Source: Terriglobia bacterium (GTDB lineage Bacteria > Acidobacteriota > Terriglobia > Bryobacterales > Bryobacteraceae). From it: a stretch of DNA of 64,000 nt. How positions within the stretch are numbered: position 1 is the stretch's first letter; every line of letters begins with the position of its first letter. Shown one piece after another: positions 45,877-53,562 of this stretch. Position numbers and translations under genes: made by a program. The notes beneath the pieces were generated by a model that made no database searches, was not told where the DNA came from, and saw only the letters and a program-made list of their open reading frames with translations. The stretch lies in assembly GCA_020073305.1 (NCBI GenBank), contig JAIQFK010000028.1, forward strand, positions 37,758-101,757. Direction: 5' to 3'.

Positions 45877-47213
45877 CGCGTCGGCCACTGCTGCGTTCCG
45901 GTTGCGGCGTCTACCGGGTCGGACTGCCAGCCGATCTTCGCGAGAAGGACATAAACAACGAAGCCGGTGATGGTGCTGTAGACCGTCGCCGGCGCCAGGT
46001 ACGCTTTCCATTCCATCTGACCGGGAAGAAAAGGTACGATGCCCACCAGAAAACCCGCGGCCCACGCCCCATAGCCGGCGAAATTGATTCCTTGTCTCGG
46101 TCCTGCCCACTTTTTACCTGAAAGCAGATAATCTGCCAGGATGGCTCCACACACCGGACCGAATGACGCGCCGATGATCTGAAAAAAAGGCACCAGGTGC
46201 GAGGCGACGCCCGTCGACGCCAGCACGATCGATACGGTTACCCCGGCCATGATGACAGGCGTCCGGCGCAAGTTGGGCAGCATGGTCGAAAAGCTGTTTC
46301 CCATGATGAAGGCGCAGAAACACGCGCCGGGTACCGACGCAATTGCGTAGAGAATGAAAATGGTGCGCGAGAGTGGGCCGCCGATTACCCCGATCAACGC
46401 ATCGAAGTTGTAGGACGAAAGGGCGGGATTGCCGCTGTGGGCTCCCGCCATCGCGAAAAGCGTCAGGCCCCCCGTGTAGAGTATCGCCAATCCGATTCCC
46501 ACCAGGCCGCCCAGCCGGACGTCGCGCGCGTTCCGATTCTCCATGCCGAAGTCGGCGCCCGCCGCGCCGGCCGTGGCAAAGAACCCGGTGACAATTTCAA
46601 CCAGCAGGATGAAGCCGCCGAGGGTATCCCGCTGCGGCGGCGAGTAATTCGCGAATCCGGAATAGGTCCGGGAAAGCACAACCAGGAGCATCACGAGCGG
46701 AATGAGATTGACCAATAGCGCCACTCGCCCCACATAGCGAATCCCTTTGGCTGCGATCCAGGCCATCGAATAGGCCCAGAGCGCGGCGATGAGGATATAT
46801 GCGCCGGTTCCGGCCTCCGCGTTCCTGTCTGCCGCCTTCAAAATGAATTTGGTCGACAGATCGGTCGACACACTGTACCAGCCTGCCTGCAGCGCGCCCA
46901 TGAGCAAGCCGGGAATCAAGTATCCGCCCTTGGCTCCGAAAGTGGAACTCCCGACCACGTAAAGCGGGAGTCCCGTCTTCATGCCCAACATAGCCGGTGC
47001 GTAGTAGTAGAGGCCGAAACACAAGAGTGCGGCCGTGCAAAGGGCGGCGAGGGACCAGCCCAGCCCGGCACGGTTCAATGTCCCATTGGCGATCGACTGA
47101 TAGAACCCGATCCACAGGAACACGCCGGCGTAGGTCGGCGCGGTATTGGTGTACCACGCCGCCCGAGATGCCGAGGGGCGCGGCGAAGCTTTTGCAATGT
47201 AGTCTGGCAACAT
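45873..47213 (-). CDS. NCS1-family (purine/cytosine permease-like) transporter
   Basis: 446 residues with about 12 membrane helices. ASRAAWYTNTAPTYAGVFLWIGF at the first helix, GLLMGALQAGWYSVSTDLSTKFIL (helix 3, the W-Y pair of NCS1 porters), and GASFGPVCGAILADYLLSGKKW near helix 10 are characteristic of the cytosine/allantoin permease family. Located among sugar-processing genes and divergent from a Gfo/Idh oxidoreductase, so the substrate may be a modified sugar or sugar acid rather than a nucleobase; this is inference. An IclR-type palindrome lies in the shared promoter region. Confidence 0.87.
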   Translation of the reverse strand: MLPDYIAKASPRPSASRAAWYTNTAPTYAGVFLWIGFYQSIANGTLNRAGLGWSLAALCTAALLCFGLYYYAPAMLGMKTGLPLYVVGSSTFGAKGGYLIPGLLMGALQAGWYSVSTDLSTKFILKAADRNAEAGTGAYILIAALWAYSMAWIAAKGIRYVGRVALLVNLIPLVMLLVVLSRTYSGFANYSPPQRDTLGGFILLVEIVTGFFATAGAAGADFGMENRNARDVRLGGLVGIGLAILYTGGLTLFAMAGAHSGNPALSSYNFDALIGVIGGPLSRTIFILYAIASVPGACFCAFIMGNSFSTMLPNLRRTPVIMAGVTVSIVLASTGVASHLVPFFQIIGASFGPVCGAILADYLLSGKKWAGPRQGINFAGYGAWAAGFLVGIVPFLPGQMEWKAYLAPATVYSTITGFVVYVLLAKIGWQSDPVDAATGTQQWPTR

Positions 47214-47268
47214 AAGGGAGGCCGGTAGCGGTCGTTGTTGCGCTCCAGCGGCCTCGTATCATATCATC

Positions 47269-47285
47269 GATCTGCAATACAGAAC
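47269..47285. promoter_or_regulatory. IclR-type palindromic operator, copy A
   Basis: GATCTGCAATACAGAAC shares 13 of 17 bases with the palindrome before the TonB receptor gene and is itself palindromic at six of eight pairs. It lies in the 100-bp divergent region between the NCS1 permease and the Gfo/Idh gene, and is followed by a further half site forming CAGAAC-AAA-GTTCTG. Confidence 0.55.
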
Positions 47286-47313
47286 AAAGTTCTGAAAATT
47301 AGGAAACGGAGAC

Positions 47314-48636
47314 ATGGAGCCATCTCGCTTCAATCGTAGAGAGTTCGCCCGCCGCGCCGCTCGAACTGCCGCGCTGGCGTTACCGGCCGCTGCTGTCGCC
47401 GCGCAGAAACCGACCTCAGCCAACGACCGCATTCGCATGGGTTTCATCGGTGTGGGCGAAATGGGATCGGCCGACCTCGCCGACATGATTCGCACCGGAC
47501 AGGTTGACGTGGTCGCGATCGCCGACCCGTACCAGCCGCACCTCAACCAGGCGCTCGAAAAGACCAATGGGAAGGCCCGAGGGTTCAAGGATTTTCGCCA
47601 CATTCTGGACAACAAAGACATTGACGCGGTGGGCATCGCGACTCCCGACCACTGGCATGCCATCCCCATGATCATGGCCTGCGAGGCCGGCAAGGATGTG
47701 TACATCGAGAAGCCCGTCTCGCACACGGTGCATGAAGGCCGAAGGATGGTGGAAGCCGCAGCGCGTCACAACCGCATCGTCCAGGTGGGTACCCAGCAGC
47801 GCTCGGGCGAGCATTTCCAAAAAGCGGTGGAGCTGGTGCGTGCCGGAAAAATCGGCAAAGTGATGCGAGTGGATACATGGATCAACTGGGACCGCCCCGT
47901 CGACTGGCTGGGGAATCCTCCGGACACGGAGGCTCCTGCATGGCTGGACTGGGATCTCTGGCTCGGTCCTGCCCCTGTGCACGCATTCAATCGAAACCGC
48001 TGCATCGCAAATTTTCGCTGGTTCTGGGACTACGCCAACGGCATGCTGACCGACTGGGGAGTTCACCTGCTCGATATCGTGCATTGGGGTATGGGCGTGG
48101 ACTCGCCCCGCACCGCTACCTTCGCCGGAGGCAAGTACGTAACCGACAACAACACCGAGACCCCGGACACCTTCGAGGTGCTCTATGAGTACCCGGCATC
48201 GCCGGTGAGCGGCAAGGAATTCATCGTAACGTTCAGTTCCCGCTTTACGAACTCGCATGAGGACGGAGTTCACGGCCACGGCATCGAGTTCTTCGGAACC
48301 GAAGGAACGCTGCTGGTGGACCGCGGGGGATTCACGTTATGGCCCGAGGTGAACCGCGTGGACGAAGTTCCCGAGACGCCGGTAATCCACAGCGGCACCT
48401 CCGCGCAACATTATCCGCACGTGCTGAACTTTCTCGAGTGTGTTCGCTCGCGCCAGAAGCCTCACTCGGATATTGCCACCATGCACCGGTCCACGGTGGC
48501 GCCGCTGCTGGGTGTGATTTCGCAAAAAGTGGGCCGCAAACTGACGTGGGATGGCCAGCAGGAACGTTGCGTCGGAGACGAGGAAGCCAATCGCTATCTG
48601 ACGAAAGAATACCGAAAACCCTGGAGCGTAGCGTGA
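47314..48636 (+). CDS. Tat-exported Gfo/Idh/MocA family oxidoreductase
   Basis: 440 residues. Twin-arginine signal FNRREFARRAARTAALALPA, Rossmann loop IRMGFIGVGEMGSADL, catalytic motif YIEKPVSHTVHEGRRM, then NFRWFWDYANGMLTDWGVHL with the D-W-G-x-H element of the subgroup. The stop overlaps the next start by GTGA. Starts a likely operon: oxidoreductase, exported TIM barrel, cytoplasmic TIM barrel, zinc alcohol dehydrogenase. Presumed periplasmic oxidation of a sugar or glycoside. Confidence 0.92.
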   Translation: MEPSRFNRREFARRAARTAALALPAAAVAAQKPTSANDRIRMGFIGVGEMGSADLADMIRTGQVDVVAIADPYQPHLNQALEKTNGKARGFKDFRHILDNKDIDAVGIATPDHWHAIPMIMACEAGKDVYIEKPVSHTVHEGRRMVEAAARHNRIVQVGTQQRSGEHFQKAVELVRAGKIGKVMRVDTWINWDRPVDWLGNPPDTEAPAWLDWDLWLGPAPVHAFNRNRCIANFRWFWDYANGMLTDWGVHLLDIVHWGMGVDSPRTATFAGGKYVTDNNTETPDTFEVLYEYPASPVSGKEFIVTFSSRFTNSHEDGVHGHGIEFFGTEGTLLVDRGGFTLWPEVNRVDEVPETPVIHSGTSAQHYPHVLNFLECVRSRQKPHSDIATMHRSTVAPLLGVISQKVGRKLTWDGQQERCVGDEEANRYLTKEYRKPWSVA

Positions 48637-49517
48637 GAAAACCGATGACAAAAATCAGCCGCAATGAATTCTTGAAATCCGCCGCAGCCGGATTGCTATT
48701 CAGCCGCGCGCGAGCCTATGCCACTCCGCTGGGCTTGCCCGTCGGGCTGCAGCCGTATACCGTCCGCAACGATCTGAAGGCGGATTTTGAAGGCACCCTG
48801 CGCAAAGTCGCTGCCATTGGATACAAGGAAATCGAAGTGAGTGGCGGCGAAGGCTACGGGGATTTCTACGGCCACAAGCCTGCCGAGTTGCGCAAGATCC
48901 TCGATGACGTGGGGCTGCGTGCTCCTAGTTGCCACTTCGGAGCGCCCAAGGACGATGCCGGCTGGGCCAGGAACATCGAAACCGCACACCAGTTGGGGAT
49001 GGAATACATGCTGTCCACCACGCGCTCGGAATGGCAGAAATCGCTCGATGGCTGGAAGCGCACCGGGGAATTCTTCAATCATCTTGGCCAGCAGTGTCGC
49101 GACGCCGGAATGACGCTCGCTTATCACAATCACAACTTCGAGTACCGGGTTTATGACGGCGTAGTGGCCTACGACGAGCTGTTGCGCTCCTCCGACAAAG
49201 ATCTGGTCAAGATGCAGATGGACTGCTTCTGGACCACTTTCGCCGGCAAGGATCCGGTGGAGTATTTTCACAATCACCCCGGCCGGTTTGCTATGTTGCA
49301 CATCAAGGACCTCAAGCCGGGCTACAAACCGTCCACCGGTGGATTCAAAGGTAACCCGTTTACCGAAGTCGGCGCCGGCGTGATCGACTGGAAGAAGATT
49401 TTTGCGGCCGCTCCTGAGGCGGGCGTGAAGCATTACTACGTCGAGCAGGACATGTGGGACCGGCCCTCTCTGGAAAGCGCGCGCATGAGTTTCGAGTATT
49501 TGAACAAGCTCGCCTGA
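48633..49517 (+). CDS. Exported sugar-phosphate-isomerase/epimerase-like TIM barrel
   Basis: 294 residues from the GTG at 48633, which follows GGAG by 8 nt and overlaps the previous stop; ATG 48645 is the alternative. The frame open further upstream is inside the preceding gene. The N-terminus ISRNEFLKSAAAGLLFSRARA is a Tat-like signal, but the second arginine is Asn. The barrel has LPVGLQPYTVRNDL, KEIEVSGGEGYG, GMTLAYHNHNFEY, MQMDCFWTTFAGKDP, FAMLHIKDLKPGY, YYVEQDMWD, giving the His, Asp and Glu metal ligands of the family. Probably acts on the product of the upstream oxidoreductase. Confidence 0.87.
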   Translation: MRKPMTKISRNEFLKSAAAGLLFSRARAYATPLGLPVGLQPYTVRNDLKADFEGTLRKVAAIGYKEIEVSGGEGYGDFYGHKPAELRKILDDVGLRAPSCHFGAPKDDAGWARNIETAHQLGMEYMLSTTRSEWQKSLDGWKRTGEFFNHLGQQCRDAGMTLAYHNHNFEYRVYDGVVAYDELLRSSDKDLVKMQMDCFWTTFAGKDPVEYFHNHPGRFAMLHIKDLKPGYKPSTGGFKGNPFTEVGAGVIDWKKIFAAAPEAGVKHYYVEQDMWDRPSLESARMSFEYLNKLA

Positions 49518-49536
49518 AATCCTTACACACACTCGC

Positions 49537-50490
49537 ATGAAACTGGGACTCTTCACCGCGCTCTTCTCCGATCTCACGCTCGATGAGGTAATCGAGCGCA
49601 TCCGTCCGCTCGGTATCCAGGCGGTTGAGCTGGCCGCGGGCAACTACGGCGCGCCCGCCCATGTGCATCCGGATTGGATCAACCAGCCCGACAAGCTGGC
49701 GGAGCTTCGCCGGAAATTGGATGACGCGGGTCTGATCATCAGCGCGCTGGGCTGCGGCGGCAACGCGCTGCATCCGGCCATGGGCCAGCAGCATGCCGAT
49801 ACGCAGCGCCGGACCATACTGCTGGCCGAGAAGCTGGGCGTTTCCACGGTGATCGACTTCTCCGGTTGCCCCGGCGATTCGGAAAATGCGAAGTACCCGA
49901 ACTTCGTGACCGTGGCCTGGCCTCCCGATTACCCCGAAATTCTCAAGTGGCAATGGGAGCAGCGAGTGATTCCTTTCTGGTGCGAACGGGCGCAATTCGC
50001 GCGCGATCACGGCGTGCGCATGGCCCTCGAGATGCATCCCGGCTTCGTGGTCTACTCACCGGAAACTCTGCTGCGCCTCCGCGCGGAAGCGGGTGCGAAC
50101 GTCGGATGCAATTTCGATCCGAGCCACCTGTTCTGGCAGGGCATCGATCCGTGCCTCGCCGTGCGGAAGCTCGGTGATGCCATTTTCCACGTGCACGCCA
50201 AAGATACGCGCGTCTACGAGTCCAACGCGCGGCTCAATGGCGTTCTCGACACCAAGCCCTACGGCGATGAAGCCAACCGCTCCTGGATGTTCCGCACCGT
50301 GGGCTTCGGCCACGGACCGGACTTCTGGAACGACTTCATCTCGACACTGTCCATGGTTGGGTACGATGGCGTGATTTCGATCGAGCATGAAGACAGTCTG
50401 ATGTCGGTGGAAGATGGCCTGGAAAAGGCGGCGGCTTTCCTGAACCAGATCCTCATTCGCAAAAAACTCGCCAAAATGTGGTGGGCATAG
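49537..50490 (+). CDS. Cytoplasmic sugar phosphate isomerase/epimerase-like TIM barrel
   Basis: 317 residues, no signal peptide. TIM barrel with KLGLFTALFSDLTLDEVIER, GIQAVELAAGNYGAP, VRMALEMHPGFVVYS (Glu ligand), VGCNFDPSHLFWQGIDP (Asp ligand), FHVHAKDTRVY (His/Lys), GYDGVISIEHEDSLM (final Glu). Typical of DTE/IolE-like isomerases acting on sugars or inositols. 19 bp after the exported TIM barrel, so the operon seems to have one isomerase on each side of the inner membrane. Confidence 0.9.
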   Translation: MKLGLFTALFSDLTLDEVIERIRPLGIQAVELAAGNYGAPAHVHPDWINQPDKLAELRRKLDDAGLIISALGCGGNALHPAMGQQHADTQRRTILLAEKLGVSTVIDFSGCPGDSENAKYPNFVTVAWPPDYPEILKWQWEQRVIPFWCERAQFARDHGVRMALEMHPGFVVYSPETLLRLRAEAGANVGCNFDPSHLFWQGIDPCLAVRKLGDAIFHVHAKDTRVYESNARLNGVLDTKPYGDEANRSWMFRTVGFGHGPDFWNDFISTLSMVGYDGVISIEHEDSLMSVEDGLEKAAAFLNQILIRKKLAKMWWA

Positions 50491-50521
50491 CATGGGTCCA
50501 CTCTGAAACTTGGCAGCCGGT

Positions 50522-51547
50522 ATGAAAGCGATTCTCATCACCGCACCTCCTCATTTCGAACTAACAAGCGTGCCTGACCCGCGCTGCGGACCGGGGCAAG
50601 TCGTGATCCGCACCGCTTATTGCGGGATCTGCGGCACCGATCTGGAGATTCTGCGGGGCGGGATGCCCAAAGGTTTCGCGCGTTACCCGGTAGTGCCGGG
50701 ACACGAATGGACCGGCGTCGTGGAGGAAGTGGGATCCGGCGTCACCACCTGTCGGCCGGGCGATCGTGTTTCGGTGGAAGGGTACCTCCCGTGCGGCCAG
50801 TGCCCGCGATGCCTTGCCGGCGAATTCAATCTGTGCCCGGGACACGAGCAAATTGGGATGACGCATAACGGAGGCCTGGCCGAGTATGTCGCGGCCCCGG
50901 CGCGGTCGTGTCATCTCGTGGCGGAGCACATCGGCCTGGACGAAGCTTTGATGGTCGAGCCGGCGTCGACCGTTGTGCGAGGCATGGAGCGGGCTCATCC
51001 CAAACCGCGAAGCGCCGCTGCCGTCATTGGCTGTGGTCCCATCGGACTGATCGCCGCGCGAGTTTTGGCGTTGTACGACCCCGCCGCCGTGCTCGGCATT
51101 GATCTTGCGCCCACGCAACGCGCCATGGCCGACCGCGCCGGCTTCACCGAATTCGTTGTCGGCGCAGACGCTCGCGAACTAACAGAACGAAGTGGTTCGG
51201 ACGGCTGGGATATCGTGGTGGTCTGCGCGGGCGGCGCCAGGCCGCTCGAAATGGCAATCCAGATGGTTCGCGCAGGCGGTACGATCGTGTCCATCGGCGG
51301 CTCGCCAGATTCGCTCATCCTGCACATACCGGCGAACTTGTTTGTGACGCGCGACCTGCACATCGAGGGCATACTGGGCTACACAACGGAGTCCTGGGTG
51401 CGCACGCTAGAGTGGCTCACTTCAGGCAAGCTCCGGCTGGGGGACCTGATTACCCATCGGACGACCATCCACGAGTTCGATCAGGCGCTCGCGCTGGTGG
51501 AATCGCGCAGCGAGCCCATGGGCAAGGTGGCCGTTTCGTTCGTCTAG
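50522..51547 (+). CDS. Zinc-dependent medium-chain alcohol/sugar dehydrogenase
   Basis: About 341 residues from the ATG at 50522 (a TTG at 50510 is also in frame). Catalytic zinc ligands: CGICGTDLEIL and GHEWTGVVEEVG. Structural zinc: CGQCPRCLAGEFNLCPGHEQ. Nucleotide loop AAVIGCGPIGLIAARVLAL. Resembles sorbitol, threonine or galactonate/idonate dehydrogenases. No signal peptide. Likely the cytoplasmic oxidation step of the sugar pathway; its substrate is unknown. Confidence 0.92.
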   Translation: MKAILITAPPHFELTSVPDPRCGPGQVVIRTAYCGICGTDLEILRGGMPKGFARYPVVPGHEWTGVVEEVGSGVTTCRPGDRVSVEGYLPCGQCPRCLAGEFNLCPGHEQIGMTHNGGLAEYVAAPARSCHLVAEHIGLDEALMVEPASTVVRGMERAHPKPRSAAAVIGCGPIGLIAARVLALYDPAAVLGIDLAPTQRAMADRAGFTEFVVGADARELTERSGSDGWDIVVVCAGGARPLEMAIQMVRAGGTIVSIGGSPDSLILHIPANLFVTRDLHIEGILGYTTESWVRTLEWLTSGKLRLGDLITHRTTIHEFDQALALVESRSEPMGKVAVSFV

Positions 51548-51591
51548 AGTGCGTTTGCCGCGGAGCGTATCGTTCCGCATGTTATTCTGGA

Positions 51592-51608
51592 GTTCTGTCA
51601 TACGACAC
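51592..51608. promoter_or_regulatory. Possible IclR-type operator, weak copy before the regulator gene
   Basis: GTTCTGTCATACGACAC matches 11 of 17 bases of the strong copy at 53432 and keeps the GTTCyGT half and the TAC core. It lies 27 nt upstream of the IclR start and would suit autoregulation. The right half site is poor. Confidence 0.3.
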
Positions 51609-51634
51609 GCCCGGAGGAAGGAGTTGTTGGAGCA

Positions 51635-52483
51635 TTGGCTCAAGCTAAGTACCCTGTCAAGTCTCTTGCTAAAGCGTTGAGACTCCTTGACGCGCTCGGG
51701 CGGCCGGACAACGGCACCAGCATCGCTGTCCTCAGTAAAGAACTCAAGATGGGCAAGAGCACGATTCATCGCCTGCTCGCCACGCTGCGTGAGTTCGATC
51801 TGGTCTGGTTCGATCCCAGCACGTCGAATTATGCTCTGGGCGCGCGCATTCTGCGGTGGAGCGATTTGCTGGTGCGGCAGAATCTGTTGATCCGCCACGG
51901 TTGGGCGATTCTGCGCGAACTGGTGCAAGCGTGCCATGAGACGGCCAGCCTCGCGGTCCTGGAAGGAACCGAAGTGGTGTTCATCGCCCGGTGCGAGTCC
52001 ACGCAACGGCTGCGTATGAGCGAGGCGGTGGGAAGCCGCTGTCCGGCCCACTGTACGGCACTGGGAAAGGCGATGTTGGCTGCGCTCTCCGAGAAAGACT
52101 TCCTGAAAGTTTATGACGGTATGGAGACGTTGAAAGCGGTTACGGCGAATTCCATTACTTCCAGGGAAAAGCTCTGGGATCACCTGCGGAAGGTGCAGCA
52201 GGAAGGCGTGGCTTACGATTTCGAGGAAAATGTAGTGGGCGGAGTCTGTATAGGAACCGCTGTGAGGAACCACACTGGGAATGTGGTTGCCGCTATGAGC
52301 CTCTCCCTGCCGACGCAGCGCCAGCGCGGTGACATCCTGATCACGTTGAAGGAGCACCTTCTCCGGGCAGCCAGCCGGCTTTCTTCGGAGCTGGGGTACG
52401 CCGGGGATGCGGAGATTTCCAGTACGTCGCCGGGGCATGGCCGCCGCAGGACCGATGGCACTCGCCAGCCAACCGCTGTTTGA
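51635..52483 (+). CDS. IclR family transcriptional regulator
   Basis: 282 residues from a TTG at 51635; GGAGGAAGGAG lies 12 nt upstream and no ATG is available near the family N-terminus. Winged helix at residues 8-70: VKSLAKALRLLDALG, SIAVLSKELKMGKSTIHRLLATL (recognition helix), YALGARILRW. C-terminal effector domain: LVQACHETASLAVLEGTEVVFIAR, GSRCPAHCTALGKAMLAAL, GVAYDFEENVVGGVCIGTAV. IclR proteins control sugar-acid and aromatic pathways. Position between the ADH operon and the aldolase, with operator-like palindromes on both sides, marks it as the local regulator. Confidence 0.93.
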   Translation: MAQAKYPVKSLAKALRLLDALGRPDNGTSIAVLSKELKMGKSTIHRLLATLREFDLVWFDPSTSNYALGARILRWSDLLVRQNLLIRHGWAILRELVQACHETASLAVLEGTEVVFIARCESTQRLRMSEAVGSRCPAHCTALGKAMLAALSEKDFLKVYDGMETLKAVTANSITSREKLWDHLRKVQQEGVAYDFEENVVGGVCIGTAVRNHTGNVVAAMSLSLPTQRQRGDILITLKEHLLRAASRLSSELGYAGDAEISSTSPGHGRRRTDGTRQPTAV

Positions 52484-52489
52484 GCGCGT

Positions 52490-53308
52490 TCAGCGCTGTC
52501 CGTCGTGGCGCGCCGCGTGCAGGTCTAGGCCCGCGCCGGGGTTCGCGTCCAGCAGTTGACGAATCCCGGAGAGACTCGATCGGGCGCCGTTTGCCAGAAA
52601 GTGCAGGTCGCTGCCAAGCGTCAGCAGGCGTGCGCCGCGCTTCACGTAACTCAAGAACTCGTCCGGAGTCCACGTCGGCAATCCAAACGGCATTGAGTGG
52701 GCACAGGCGCTCTCGATGAGCTGCCCCACCACGCGCGTCACGTCCGGATGATTCGTCTGTGCGGGCAGGTTCATGAAGCTCGCCAGGTCGGACGGCCCGA
52801 TGAAAATACCGTCAATGCCGCTGGTGGCGAGAATTCCGTCGATGTTGGCGACGGCTTCCGGGGTTTCGATCTGCACGATCAAGGAAATCTGGCCGTTCGC
52901 CGTTTCGGCGTATTGTTCCAGATCCTGAAAGTACCGGCTGGCTCGCGTCGGGCTGAATCCGCGGGTTCCGAGCGGAGGATAACGGCAGTAGGTGACGGCC
53001 TGCGCTGCATCCAGTGGAGAGCTGACCATAGGCACCACGACCCCTTGCGCGCCCAGATCCAGGGCGGTTTGAAAATGGTCCGGCGAATTGCTCGGCAGGC
53101 GGACGACGGGGACGCTCGAACTCCCCTTCATGGCTACGAGAATGGTCCGAAGGCTCTCGCGGCTGATGGGGAAGTGCTCGGTATCGATCAGCAGCCAGTC
53201 AAACCCCGCATCCGCAATGATTTCAACCGAGTAGGGATCCGTGAAGCCGATCCAGCTTCCGATCGCAGGTGTGCCGCTCTCCACGAGCAATTTCAGTTTA
53301 TTGACCAT
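52490..53308 (-). CDS. HpcH/HpaI family 2-keto-3-deoxy acid aldolase
   Basis: 272 residues. Class II pyruvate aldolase barrel: GSWIGFTDPYSVEIIADAGFDWLLIDTEHFP (His base region), VVRLPSNSPDHFQ (Arg), GVVVPMVSSPLDAAQAVTYCRYPPLGTRGFSP, VQIETPEAVANIDGIL (Glu ligand), GIDGIFIGPSDLASFM (Asp ligand). Family members split 2-keto-3-deoxy sugar acids or hydroxyhept-ene-dioate to pyruvate and an aldehyde. With the IlvD/Edd dehydratase at 62 kb this would finish a non-phosphorylative sugar-acid route. Convergent with the IclR gene, 6 bp apart; divergent from the TonB receptor. Confidence 0.92.
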   Translation of the reverse strand: MVNKLKLLVESGTPAIGSWIGFTDPYSVEIIADAGFDWLLIDTEHFPISRESLRTILVAMKGSSSVPVVRLPSNSPDHFQTALDLGAQGVVVPMVSSPLDAAQAVTYCRYPPLGTRGFSPTRASRYFQDLEQYAETANGQISLIVQIETPEAVANIDGILATSGIDGIFIGPSDLASFMNLPAQTNHPDVTRVVGQLIESACAHSMPFGLPTWTPDEFLSYVKRGARLLTLGSDLHFLANGARSSLSGIRQLLDANPGAGLDLHAARHDGQR

Positions 53309-53431
53309 GGTCTGTGGTGTTGCCCTCTAAAAATAATGGGGGTCGATTAGTTTTGTCAATAGGAATAGCATTCTGAAATACGCGCGCGACTAGGAGCCGA
53401 AGCGTCAGTCGATGGTGTCAAGTCGATTTCG

Positions 53432-53448
53432 TTCCGTATTACAGAACA
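53432..53448. promoter_or_regulatory. IclR-type palindromic operator, copy B
   Basis: GTTCCGTATTACAGAAC is palindromic at seven of eight pairs. Its centre is about 61 bp upstream of the start expected from the -10 box at 53489, a position typical for activator sites. Second half of the pair with the copy at 47269. Confidence 0.6.
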
Positions 53449-53465
53449 CATGATTCAAAATTCTG

Positions 53466-53494
53466 TTGACGCGCTAATCGATTCATGTTATCTA
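53466..53494 (+). promoter_or_regulatory. Sigma-70-type promoter of the TonB receptor gene
   Basis: TTGACG at 53466-53471 and TATCTA at 53489-53494 are separated by exactly 17 bp. The expected start near 53501 leaves a 62-nt leader to the TTG start at 53563 but only about 14 nt to the ATG at 53515. The rest of the 250-bp region to the aldolase shows only the palindrome. Confidence 0.65.
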
Positions 53495-53562
53495 GGTCAA
53501 CACACTAGGTCTGAATGCTCGTGAACGGGCGGACACCGTTGTCCAGAGAGGAGACGAATTCT

